DNA from: Branchiibius sp. NY16-3462-2
Lineage (GTDB): Bacteria; Actinomycetota; Actinomycetes; Actinomycetales; Dermatophilaceae
Length of the DNA: 64,000 nt
Reading direction: 5' to 3'
Assembly (NCBI RefSeq): GCF_001594145.1
Contig: NZ_LVCF01000001.1
Location: forward strand, 620,001-684,000
Positions 14,676 to 22,643 of the stretch are shown piece by piece; position 1 is the first letter of the stretch, and the number at the start of each line of letters is the position of its first letter. The notes under the pieces are model-generated. The model did not search any database. It had not been told where the DNA came from and worked only from the letters and a program-made list of their open reading frames with translations. Position numbers and translations under genes: made by a program.

Positions 14676-16026
14676 GCTTCCGGCCGACGACGACCGCACC
14701 TCCAACAGCAACGACTCCGATAGCGGTCAGGCCAATGCCCGCGGCGGTAAGCATGTTGCTCCCACCGGCGCTGCCGACAGAACCGGTCTGCACCGTGCTA
14801 GGCGTGATCACCGGAGCAGCCAGCATCGTGAAGGTGGCCGAACCGGACACCGAGCCGACGACCTCGATCGAGTGCGTGCCGGCGGGCAGGCTGGTCGGGA
14901 TCGTGCCGGAGTAGGTCAGCTTGCCGTTGGCGTCCGCGGTCAGGTTGCTTGCCAGCGTCACCGGGGTCGAGTGGGCCACGATCTTGATACCCGACTCGTT
15001 CGGCTTGAATCCGGCCGCGTTCAGAGTGAACGGGTCACCCGGGGCGTACGAGGGCTTGTCCAGCGACACGGTCGCGCCCGAGGGGTTCGAGGGGCTGGTG
15101 GGCGGCGCAGTGCTAGTGCTCGTGCTCGTGGACGACGAACCGCCGGTGCTCGTCGAGCTACCGGTCGACGTGGAACTGCCGGTCGACGTCGAGGTGCTGG
15201 TGTTCGTCGAGGTGCTGGTGTTCGTCGAGGTCGCGCTACCGGAGCCGGTCGACGTTGCGGTACCAGAGCCGGTCGACGTTGCGGTACCAGAGCCGGTGGA
15301 GGTCGCAGTACCGGTGCCGGTCGACGTGGCAGTACCAGTGCCGGTCGACGTCGAGGTGCTGGTCGAACCCCCCACCTGAATGCTGCCGATCTCGTTACTG
15401 GCACCACCGGTGCTGTACACACACTTGACGGGAATGCCGAACGGCGATCCATCAGCCTTGTAGCTGGTCAGGCTCGCGCTGAACTCGTTGACCGTGATCG
15501 GGTAGTTCCCGGGCTTGGTCGGCGCCGTAGCAGCCTCGCCCTTACCCGTGGCGACCGTGACCAGCCAACCAGCGGGCGCATTACCCGCCGGTGGCGCCGG
15601 CGGCACCTTCGTGAGCGGGATCGTGAGGTTGGCGTTGTAGGTCTTTCCGAACACGTCGTACGGCGCCACCGAAGTGCCGTCGACACTCACCTGCTCGAGG
15701 TTCCGCAACTGGTCCGAGGCAACCGATGTGGCTGTCACTGTGGCCGTCACCGTCGGAACCGGGATCTCAGCTCCGGGCTCGACCTGCGTCGGCGCGGTCG
15801 TCTTGACCTGCACACCCCACGTGCCCAGCGGCGTTTCCACGTTGAAGGGATATCCGGTGCAGGTGAACCACATGCCGGGGATCGGGTTCACGGCAGACGC
15901 CGATGGCGCAAGCACTGCCCCCAGCCCGAGCACGGCAGTGCCACTGGCAACGCCAACGATTCCGACGGCCGCGAGGGAGCGACGCATACCACCGGACGAG
16001 GTGCGGCGCGATGTGGTCTGTGCCAT
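14662..16026 (-). CDS. Secreted Ser/Thr/Gly-rich surface protein with C-terminal anchor
   Basis: 454 residues. Signal peptide 1-45 with twin Arg and an A-S-A cleavage site; a first domain (about 47-225) with two Cys (F-T-C-T-G and V-K-C-V-Y) resembling the DUF6801-type extracellular domain; a repeat stalk of S-T/G-T/A-T units (about 228-312); a second Ig-like domain (A-T-V-S-L-D-K-P-S-Y-A-P-G to T-F-T-M-L); and a terminal hydrophobic helix followed by G-R-K-R-E-Q-Q. There is no LPXTG; the nearest candidate before the helix is V-Q-T-G-S. AGGAG lies eight bases before the ATG. The sortase gene starts inside its 3' end. Confidence 0.82.
   Translation of the reverse strand: MAQTTSRRTSSGGMRRSLAAVGIVGVASGTAVLGLGAVLAPSASAVNPIPGMWFTCTGYPFNVETPLGTWGVQVKTTAPTQVEPGAEIPVPTVTATVTATSVASDQLRNLEQVSVDGTSVAPYDVFGKTYNANLTIPLTKVPPAPPAGNAPAGWLVTVATGKGEAATAPTKPGNYPITVNEFSASLTSYKADGSPFGIPVKCVYSTGGASNEIGSIQVGGSTSTSTSTGTGTATSTGTGTATSTGSGTATSTGSGTATSTGSGSATSTNTSTSTNTSTSTSTGSSTSTGSSTSTGGSSSTSTSTSTAPPTSPSNPSGATVSLDKPSYAPGDPFTLNAAGFKPNESGIKIVAHSTPVTLASNLTADANGKLTYSGTIPTSLPAGTHSIEVVGSVSGSATFTMLAAPVITPSTVQTGSVGSAGGSNMLTAAGIGLTAIGVVAVGGAVVVGRKREQQ
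15248..15354. repeat. 24-bp tandem repeats coding the stalk of the surface protein
   Basis: About 4.5 copies of a 24-base unit beginning gtcgacgttgcggtaccagag; the first two copies are identical and the later ones diverge. On the minus strand they encode eight-residue T-G-S-G-T-A-T-S steps. An 18-base unit (gtgctggtgttcgtcgag) is repeated just before, at about 15194-15229. Being multiples of three, they allow in-frame length variation. Confidence 0.85.
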
Positions 16027-16134
16027 TGAAGATTCTCCTAGTACTGGTGCAGTATCTGCGAAGTTCCGCGAAACCTACTATTTAGTAAGGCTAGGCAGTA
16101 AACCTACGTCAGTGTGACGTAGATCGCAACGCAG

Positions 16135-16638
16135 CTACGCGGGAATCGCCGGAAAATCGTCTCCCTGCCGTTCGGCGTCCTCATCTTCCGGGGGCAGGCG
16201 GCACCAGGCCTGCACCACGAATCCACTGACGGCGACCAACGTGGCCGCGGCCGTCGAGACCAACGCCAGGATCAGCGGTGCGCGGTCGGCTCCGTTGGAT
16301 ACCCGGTCGATGTGGACCAGCACCTGCGCGAGGTACCAGCCGGCGAACACCGACCCAGCCAGTGCGCAGGCCTGCGCGGCGACCAGCGTTGCTCGTGATC
16401 GCTGCGGCGACGGCGGCGCAACGGCCTTCGGTGCGTGCAGGTAGCGCCGGATCTCCCACCCGGCCACCAGCACGGCAGCACCGATCATCAACAACACCAC
16501 GACGGTGATCCACGAGTTGGTCGGCATCGAGTTGCCGTGCGAGGTCCACCACCGAAGTCCGAAGAAGGACAGCACCAGGACGACGCCGGCGCCGATCAGC
16601 GCATAGCGGATCCGGACGCCCTCGGACAGGTCGATCAC
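16135..16638 (-). CDS. DUF3180 membrane protein of the folate operon
   Basis: 167 residues with four predicted transmembrane helices (YALIGAGVVLVLSFFGL; ITVVVLLMIGAAVLVAGWEI; a pair in the C-terminal half). DUF3180 proteins sit at the end of the folate operon in many actinobacteria; their function is unknown. The GTG start at 16638 overlaps the folB/K stop as GTGA. The frame runs on to 16881, but that part is the shadow of folK. Confidence 0.85.
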   Translation of the reverse strand: MIDLSEGVRIRYALIGAGVVLVLSFFGLRWWTSHGNSMPTNSWITVVVLLMIGAAVLVAGWEIRRYLHAPKAVAPPSPQRSRATLVAAQACALAGSVFAGWYLAQVLVHIDRVSNGADRAPLILALVSTAAATLVAVSGFVVQAWCRLPPEDEDAERQGDDFPAIPA

Positions 16639-17507
16639 CAGACACCTCCGGGCCAGTCCGGGCCCGGGCGAACGCCCTGCTCCGGCAGCGCTTCCAGCAG
16701 CGCCGCGACCGGCCGCGCACCCTCCGGGGTCAGCAAGGTGGCGTCCGGATCGGCCAGCAGCCACGGCTGGAGGACGAAAGCGCGCTCGTGCGCCCGGGGA
16801 TGCGGCAACGTCAACGCCGGGGTGTCCGCCATCAGGTCGGCCACCTGGATCAGGTCGAGATCGAGACTGCGAGCGCCCCACCGGGTCTCGCGGACCCGAC
16901 CGAACTCAGCCTCGATCCGATGGAGTTCGCGCAGCAAGGACGCAGGGGCCAGCCGGGTGCGAGCCAGGAGTACGGCGTTCAGATAGTCCGGCTGTTCCGG
17001 ACCGATCGGGTCGGTCTCGACGAGCGGACTGACCCGCACGATCCGCAGACCGGTGATGCCGGAAACCGCTCGCACCGCAGCTGTCAGCGTGCCGAGGCGG
17101 TCCCCCAGATTCGCTCCGAGCGCGATCACGGCCGGCCGGTCAGTCTCGCGGCGGATGCTCACCGACGGTCCGCCGCCGTCGACGAAGTGGACCCCCGCGG
17201 GCGCATCCGGTTTGTGGATCGTCACCTCGACGGCCTCGACGCCGGTGTGGGCGAGGGCTGCGTCTGAGATCCGGGCGGCCAGCGTCTCGATGAGGTCCAC
17301 CGGCGGGCCGGACAGGATGGCCACCGTCTCCTGGGCCACCTCCGCGTAGCTGACCGTGTCCACGAGGTCGTCACCTGCACCTGCCGTGGCGAGATCTGTC
17401 TCGAGAACCACATCAGCGATGAACCGCTGCGGCTGGGTCTTCTCGAAGTCGAGGACACCGTGGCAGGCGGTGACGGCGATGCCGTGCAGAGCGATCCGAT
17501 CGGTCAC
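16635..17507 (-). CDS. folK: Fused dihydroneopterin aldolase (FolB) and HPPK (FolK)
   Basis: A 290-residue bifunctional protein. Residues 1-118 are FolB (D-R-I-A-L-H-G-I-A-V-T-A-C-H-G-V; catalytic Glu/Lys region T-I-H-K-P-D-A-P), which cleaves dihydroneopterin to 6-hydroxymethyl-dihydropterin. Residues 125-290 are FolK (A-L-G-A-N-L-G-D-R; W-G-A-R-S-L-D-L-D-L-I; H-P-R-A-H-E-R-A-F-V), which pyrophosphorylates that product. In many relatives these are separate adjacent genes; here the frame is continuous without a stop or start between them. The GTG start at 17507 overlaps the folP stop by four bases. Confidence 0.92.
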   Translation of the reverse strand: MTDRIALHGIAVTACHGVLDFEKTQPQRFIADVVLETDLATAGAGDDLVDTVSYAEVAQETVAILSGPPVDLIETLAARISDAALAHTGVEAVEVTIHKPDAPAGVHFVDGGGPSVSIRRETDRPAVIALGANLGDRLGTLTAAVRAVSGITGLRIVRVSPLVETDPIGPEQPDYLNAVLLARTRLAPASLLRELHRIEAEFGRVRETRWGARSLDLDLIQVADLMADTPALTLPHPRAHERAFVLQPWLLADPDATLLTPEGARPVAALLEALPEQGVRPGPDWPGGVW

Positions 17508-18340
17508 GAGGACGCCACCGCCGCGACGACCTCGACAGCGGCCAGCGTGGATCGGGCATCGTGCACCCGGACCCCCCACACGCCTGCCTGCGCCAACAGC
17601 ACACTGACTGCCGCGGTCGCCAGGTCACGGTCCTGCGCCGGCACCGGGTCGACGCCCCGGGCTCCGACCCGCTCGAGGAACCGCTTGCGCGAAGCACCCA
17701 CAAGAACCGGCTGCCCGAGGTCGTGAAACCGGGCGATCGAGCGCAGCAGCCGCCAGTTCTGCGGTCCGGTCTTGGCAAAGCCCAGCCCCGGATCAAGCAC
17801 CAACCGGTCCGGCAGCACACCCGCTTCCAGCAATTCGTCTCGACGCTGCCCCAACTCCCGCAGTACGTCCTCGACGACATCGTCGTACTGCGCGCGCTGC
17901 TGCATATCGGCGCTATGGCCGCGCCAGTGCATCGCGATCATCGGCGCCTGTGCTTCGGCCACGACCCGGACCAGGTCGGGGTCGGCCAATCCGCCGCTGA
18001 CGTCGTTGACGATGTGCGCGCCGGCATCCAGCGCTGCCTGTGCGACCCGGGCCCGCATCGTGTCGATGGAGATCGGGACACCCGTGCCGGCCAGTGCCCG
18101 CACCACGGGTACGACGCGCCGCAACTCCTCGTCATCGCTGGGCCGACCGGCGCCGGGCCGGGTGGATTCGCCGCCGATGTCGAGCAGATCCGCACCGTCG
18201 GCGATCAGTTGATGACCCCGAGCAATCGCATCGTCGGCGGCCAGATAGCGGCCGCCGTCGGAAAACGAATCGGGTGTCACGTTCACGACACCCATCACCA
18301 GGGGCCGGTCGACCGGCCGGACCGGCAGCGCGCTGGTCAC
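17504..18340 (-). CDS. folP: Dihydropteroate synthase
   Basis: 278 residues with all DHPS signatures: N-V-T-P-D-S-F-S-D-G-G (residues 20-30), D-I-G-G-E-S-T-R-P-G-A, the L-D-P-G-L-G-F-A-K-T pterin loop and the S-R-K-R-F phosphate site. It condenses hydroxymethyl-dihydropterin pyrophosphate with p-aminobenzoate and is the sulfonamide target. The GTG start at 18340 overlaps the folE stop (GTGA), and its own stop overlaps folB/K the same way. Confidence 0.97.
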   Translation of the reverse strand: MTSALPVRPVDRPLVMGVVNVTPDSFSDGGRYLAADDAIARGHQLIADGADLLDIGGESTRPGAGRPSDDEELRRVVPVVRALAGTGVPISIDTMRARVAQAALDAGAHIVNDVSGGLADPDLVRVVAEAQAPMIAMHWRGHSADMQQRAQYDDVVEDVLRELGQRRDELLEAGVLPDRLVLDPGLGFAKTGPQNWRLLRSIARFHDLGQPVLVGASRKRFLERVGARGVDPVPAQDRDLATAAVSVLLAQAGVWGVRVHDARSTLAAVEVVAAVASS

Positions 18341-18921
18341 CGTCGCGGCGTCGCGATCAGGCTCATCGCCTCAGCCCGGGTCGCTGCACTGCGCAACTGA
18401 CCGCGGACCGCCGAGGTCATGGTGAGCGCCCCGGGCTTCTTCACCCCGCGCATCGACATGCACAGGTGCTCGCACTCCAGCACCACCAGAACGCCCTGGG
18501 CACCGAGGTGCTCGACCAAAGCGTCCGCGATCTGGCTGGTCAGGCGCTCCTGCACCTGGGGGCGTTTGGCGTAGACGTCGACCAGTCGGGCGATCTTGGA
18601 CAGGCCGGTCACCCGACCCGACTTCGCCGGGATGTACCCGACGTGGGCGACCCCGTGGAACGGCACCAGGTGATGCTCGCAGGTGGAGTACAACTCGATA
18701 TCGCGCACGATGATCAATTCGTCGTGGGACACATCGAAGGTGCGGTTCAGGACGTCCTGCGGCTCCTGCCACATCCCGGCGAACTGCTCGGCGTACGCCC
18801 GCGCGACCCGACCGGGGGTATCCCGCAGACCTTCGCGGTCCGGATCCTCCCCCAGCGCCACGAGTAACTCCCGGACGGCCGCAGCCGCCCGATCCAGATC
18901 AACCTTCGGTGGGATTGACAT
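18337..18921 (-). CDS. folE: GTP cyclohydrolase I
   Basis: 194 residues with the zinc-site motif C-E-H-H-L-V-P-F-H-G, S-G-R-V-T-G-L-S-K-I-A-R and C-E-H-L-C-M. It converts GTP to dihydroneopterin triphosphate, the first step of folate biosynthesis. I chose the ATG at 18921 (MSIPPKVD), inside the 3' end of ftsH with a 23-base overlap, rather than the longer frame to 18966. It is the first of four folate-operon genes linked by GTGA overlaps and is probably co-transcribed with ftsH. Confidence 0.96.
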   Translation of the reverse strand: MSIPPKVDLDRAAAAVRELLVALGEDPDREGLRDTPGRVARAYAEQFAGMWQEPQDVLNRTFDVSHDELIIVRDIELYSTCEHHLVPFHGVAHVGYIPAKSGRVTGLSKIARLVDVYAKRPQVQERLTSQIADALVEHLGAQGVLVVLECEHLCMSMRGVKKPGALTMTSAVRGQLRSAATRAEAMSLIATPRR

Positions 18922-20935
18922 GCCCGTTGCTGGAGCCGTCGACGAAACCACCCTCGGGGACCTCAACGATCACCTCGGCCGGCAACTTGTCCTCTTCCGG
19001 TTTCTCGCCGCGGGCGATGGCTTCCTTCTCCGCCGGCGTCATGACCGGCGGGCGGTCGGAGACCAGGCGTCGGTCGCTGGACAACCACACCTGACGCCGC
19101 GGCCGCTTGTGCACGTCCTTGAACAACACGGCCAGCGCGTCGGCGTTCAGGGTCTCCTTCTCCAGCAACTCCAGGACCAGGTTGTCCAGGATGTCGCGGT
19201 TGTCGTTGAGGGCGTGCCACGCCTCGTCGTGCGCGGCCTCGATCAGCCGGCGCACCTCCTCATCGACGGTCCCGGCGAGCACCTCGGAGTAGTCGCGCTC
19301 GTGGCCCATATCGCGCCCGAGGAAGACCTCGCCGTTACCGGAGCCGAGCTTGATCGCACCGATCCGCTCGCTCATCCCGAACTGGGTCACCATCTTGCGG
19401 GCCAGGCCCGTGGCCTTCTCGATGTCGTTGGAGGCACCGGTGCTCGGGTCGTGGAAGACGATCTCCTCCGCCACCCGGCCGCCCAGGGCGTAGGCCAACT
19501 GGTCGAGCAACTCGTTGCGGGTCGTGGAGTACTTGTCATCAGCCGGCAGCACCATCGTGTATCCCAGCGCACGACCGCGCGGCAGGATGGTGATCTTGCT
19601 GACCGGTTCGGTGTGGTTCATCGCCGCAGCGACCAGGGCGTGACCACCCTCGTGGTAGGCGGTGATCTTGCGCTCCTTGAGGCTCATCACCCGGGTGCGC
19701 TTCTGCGGTCCGGCCATCACCCGGTCGATCGCCTCGTCCAACGCGCGGTTGTCGATGATCTGCGCGTTGCTACGCGCGGTCAGCAGCGCCGCCTCGTTCA
19801 GCACGTTGGCCAGGTCGGCACCGGAGAATCCGGGGGTACGACGGGCCACGGTCAGCAGGTCGACATCGGGCGCCATCGGCTTGCCCTTGGAGTGCACCTG
19901 CAGGATGTGGTGCCGCCCGGCCATATCCGGCGCCTCGACCGCGATCTGCCGGTCGAAACGGCCCGGGCGCAGCAGCGCCGGGTCCAGGATGTCGGGCCGG
20001 TTGGTCGCCGCGATCAGGATGACGTTGGTCTTGACGTCGAAGCCGTCCATCTCGACCAGCAACTGGTTCAGGGTCTGCTCGCGCTCGTCGTGTCCACCGC
20101 CGAGGCCCGCACCACGGTGCCGACCGACGGCGTCGATCTCGTCGACGAAGATGATCGCGGGGGCGTTGGCCTTGGCCTGGTCGAACAGGTCGCGGACGCG
20201 GGAGGCACCGACACCGACGAACATCTCGACGAAGTCCGAACCGGAGATCGAGTAGAACGGCACTCCTGCTTCACCGGCGACCGCGCGCGCCAGCAGCGTC
20301 TTACCGGTACCGGGCGGGCCGTAGAGCAGCACACCCTTGGGGATCTTGGCGCCGACGTCCAGGAACTTCTTCGGCGACTGCAGGAACTCCTTGATCTCGT
20401 GGAGTTCCTCGACCGCCTCATCGGCGCCGGCGACATCGGCGAAGGTCACCTTCGGCATGTCCTTGGTCGCGAGCTTGGCGCGGGACTTACCGAACTGCAT
20501 GACCCGGGAGCCGCCACCCTGCATCTGCGAGAGCAGGAACCAGAACAGACCCAGGAGCAGCAGGAAGGGCAACAGGCTCAGCAGCAGGCTGACGAAGACG
20601 TTCTGCTTCTGGGTGTCGTCATCGAAGCCCTGGGACGGCGGGTTCTCGTTGAGCAGGTTGACGATGTTCGAGCCGCGAGCGCTGATGTAGTTGGCCTGGA
20701 CCTTCGTCAGGTTCGCGTTACCGTCGATCTCGACCGGCTTGGTCAGCGTCAGACTCATCGAGTCAGGCGTCAGTTTCGCGGACTCGACGTTCTTGTCCTT
20801 GATCTGCTCGATCGCCTGGGACGTGGTGATCTGGCTGTACCCGCCGACGCTGCCGACGCTGAACCAGATGACCCCGGCGACCACCACGAGCGCAAGCCAG
20901 AGCCCCGGACTACGGATGAGCTTCTTGAAATCCAT
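18899..20935 (-). CDS. ftsH: ATP-dependent zinc metalloprotease FtsH
   Basis: 678 residues: two N-terminal membrane helices (residues 11-28 and 113-136) around an extracytoplasmic loop, an AAA+ module (Walker A G-P-P-G-T-G-K-T at 206-213, Walker B I-I-F-V-D-E-I-D, SRH A-T-N-R-P-D) and the protease domain with H-E-G-G-H at 428-432. It degrades membrane and regulatory proteins as a hexamer. The C-terminal 60 residues are an acidic, flexible extension. The promoter is probably in the 172-base gap to hpt, where TAGCGT occurs on the minus strand at 21012-21017. Confidence 0.97.
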   Translation of the reverse strand: MDFKKLIRSPGLWLALVVVAGVIWFSVGSVGGYSQITTSQAIEQIKDKNVESAKLTPDSMSLTLTKPVEIDGNANLTKVQANYISARGSNIVNLLNENPPSQGFDDDTQKQNVFVSLLLSLLPFLLLLGLFWFLLSQMQGGGSRVMQFGKSRAKLATKDMPKVTFADVAGADEAVEELHEIKEFLQSPKKFLDVGAKIPKGVLLYGPPGTGKTLLARAVAGEAGVPFYSISGSDFVEMFVGVGASRVRDLFDQAKANAPAIIFVDEIDAVGRHRGAGLGGGHDEREQTLNQLLVEMDGFDVKTNVILIAATNRPDILDPALLRPGRFDRQIAVEAPDMAGRHHILQVHSKGKPMAPDVDLLTVARRTPGFSGADLANVLNEAALLTARSNAQIIDNRALDEAIDRVMAGPQKRTRVMSLKERKITAYHEGGHALVAAAMNHTEPVSKITILPRGRALGYTMVLPADDKYSTTRNELLDQLAYALGGRVAEEIVFHDPSTGASNDIEKATGLARKMVTQFGMSERIGAIKLGSGNGEVFLGRDMGHERDYSEVLAGTVDEEVRRLIEAAHDEAWHALNDNRDILDNLVLELLEKETLNADALAVLFKDVHKRPRRQVWLSSDRRLVSDRPPVMTPAEKEAIARGEKPEEDKLPAEVIVEVPEGGFVDGSSNGHVNPTEG

Positions 20936-21107
20936 GTACCTGCCGGGCTGTGCCCGATCCTCCCGGTCGGCGCGACCGGGGTCGCGACTGCCAAATCAAA
21001 ACTTGTTCAGGACGCTACACGCCGCGGTGAATAGCAGCGAATGACGTCCATCATCGCCAACGTCCGGGGCGCCGTGGGTGTTCCGCCTGCTCCCCGAAGT
21101 ACCAATT
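20936..21107. other. Intergenic region between hpt and ftsH
   Basis: No gene is supported here. The minus strand holds TAGCGT (21012-21017), a possible -10 box for ftsH about 75 bases before its start. No clear terminator follows hpt. Confidence 0.35.
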
Positions 21108-21659
21108 CTATGAATAAACGTGTGGCGCCAAGGTGCCGATGTCGCGCAGGTTGCGATAACGCTCGTCATAGTCCAGTCCGTATCCCACGACGAATTCGTT
21201 CGGAATGTCGAATCCGACGTACTTGCACTCGATCGCAACCTTGGCGGCATCCGGCTTGCGCAGCAGGGTACAGATCTCCAGCGAAGCCGGCCCCCGCGAG
21301 AGCAGGTTGCTGCGGATCCAGTTCAGCGTGAGGCCCGAGTCGATGATGTCTTCGACGATCAGGACGTGCCGGTCGTGGATGTCGGTATCCAGGTCCTTCA
21401 GGATGCGTACGACGCCCGAGGACTTGGTGCCCGACCCGTAGGACGACACCGCCATCCAGTCCATCGGCACACTGCTCGGCAACGCCCGCATCAGGTCGGC
21501 CATCACCATGATCGCGCCCTTCAGGACACCGACCAGCAGGACGTCCTTGCCTTCATAGTCGACGGCGATCTGGGCAGCGAGCTCCTTGAGCCGGTCGTGG
21601 ATCTGCTGCTCGGTGTAGAGCACATGGTCGAGGTCACCGGAGATGTCCGAGGCATCCAT
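21108..21659 (-). CDS. hpt: Hypoxanthine phosphoribosyltransferase
   Basis: 183 residues with the PRPP-binding loop V-L-I-V-E-D-I-I-D-S-G-L-T (residues 98-110), the S-S-Y-G-S-G-T flexible loop and V-G-Y-G-L-D-Y-D-E-R-Y-R-N-L at the C-terminus. It salvages hypoxanthine and guanine to IMP and GMP. It starts five bases after the tilS stop, the common actinobacterial tilS-hpt-ftsH order. Confidence 0.96.
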   Translation of the reverse strand: MDASDISGDLDHVLYTEQQIHDRLKELAAQIAVDYEGKDVLLVGVLKGAIMVMADLMRALPSSVPMDWMAVSSYGSGTKSSGVVRILKDLDTDIHDRHVLIVEDIIDSGLTLNWIRSNLLSRGPASLEICTLLRKPDAAKVAIECKYVGFDIPNEFVVGYGLDYDERYRNLRDIGTLAPHVYS

Positions 21660-21664
21660 GGCGC

Positions 21665-22639
21665 CTATTCAACTAGACGGGTCCGCCCCGGTGCGGGGCC
21701 GACCTCGATCTGCCCCGCCCTTCGGCTGACCCGAAGACCTCCCGGTACGTCGATCCCCACCTGGCCGTGCCAGTCACCCAAGAGCCGCTCGAGTCCGTCG
21801 ATGTGCACCTTGGCGGTCTGCGGAAACAGCGCTCGCCACACGCGCCGCCGCACGGGTTCGACCAGCCCGGACAGGTCACCCACGGGCCACGGCGGCGCGC
21901 CCAGGGCAGCAGTTGCGGCAGCGGCCAACTGATCCAGGCCATCGGCATCGGATCGGGCCAGGGCCGCCGTACGGGACAGTCCGGCGACCACCCCGGGACC
22001 CAACGCTTCCTCCAACGCGGGTAGGACCTGACGGGCCCGCACCCGGGTGTAGCGCGGGTCGTCGTTGTGCGGATCGTCCCACCAGGTCAGCCCCTGCGCG
22101 GTGCACGCAGCCTCGGTCTGGGCGCGGGTGATGTCCAGGAACGGCCGCACCAGCCGGCGTCGCGGATCAAAGGTCGCCATCCCGGAGATCGACCGCAGCC
22201 CCGAGCCCCGGGCCAGCCCGAGCAGCACCGTCTCGGCCTGGTCGTCGCGGGTGTGCGCCAGCAGGATCGCGCCCGCGCCCAGGTCGCCTGCTGCATCGGC
22301 CAGGACGGAGTACCGGGCACTACGGGCCGCATCCTCGGGTCCGGTCCCCTCCTCCGCCACCTGCACCCGGACCACCAGCGCCGGCTCCAGGCCCAACTCG
22401 GCGCATTGCCGGGCGGCACGGGTGGCCACCTCATCGGAGCCGGGCTGCAGACCGTGGTCCACCACCACCGCCGCGGCCGGCACGGACAGCCGGGGCGCCT
22501 CGAAACCCACCGCCGCCGCGAGCGCCAACGAATCGGCTCCCCCGGAGCACGCCACGATCACTCGCTGTCCGGCTGCCCCGTCCAGCACGCGGCGTACGGC
22601 CGATCGGGTGGCGGCGACCGCGGGGTCCGGTCCGGGCAT
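21665..22639 (-). CDS. tilS: tRNA(Ile)-lysidine synthase
   Basis: 324 residues with the PP-loop S-G-G-A-D-S (residues 32-37) and the N-type ATPase core (A-H-T-R-D-D-Q-A-E-T, R-P-F-L-D-I-T-R). It converts the wobble C of the tRNA-Ile CAU anticodon to lysidine. The start is taken at the ATG at 22639, four bases after the metalloprotease stop; a further in-frame extension to 22690 is the shadow of that gene. The C-terminal domain is short, as usual in actinobacteria. Confidence 0.93.
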   Translation of the reverse strand: MPGPDPAVAATRSAVRRVLDGAAGQRVIVACSGGADSLALAAAVGFEAPRLSVPAAAVVVDHGLQPGSDEVATRAARQCAELGLEPALVVRVQVAEEGTGPEDAARSARYSVLADAAGDLGAGAILLAHTRDDQAETVLLGLARGSGLRSISGMATFDPRRRLVRPFLDITRAQTEAACTAQGLTWWDDPHNDDPRYTRVRARQVLPALEEALGPGVVAGLSRTAALARSDADGLDQLAAAATAALGAPPWPVGDLSGLVEPVRRRVWRALFPQTAKVHIDGLERLLGDWHGQVGIDVPGGLRVSRRAGQIEVGPAPGRTRLVE

Positions 22640-22643
22640 CGGG

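Noticed and set aside
15194..15354. Possible CRISPR array
   Set aside because: The repeats are contiguous, in frame and without unique spacers; they are coding tandem repeats.
14284..16029. 581-codon open frame on the plus strand across the sortase and surface-protein genes
   Set aside because: It is the antisense of low-complexity Ser/Thr repeats, giving R/G-rich nonsense protein; the minus-strand genes have signal peptide, domains and ribosome site.
18683..21034. 783-codon plus-strand frame opposite ftsH and folE
   Set aside because: Antisense shadow in high-GC DNA; composition is dominated by L/R/G/V/Q with no domain, while ftsH on the other strand is unmistakable.
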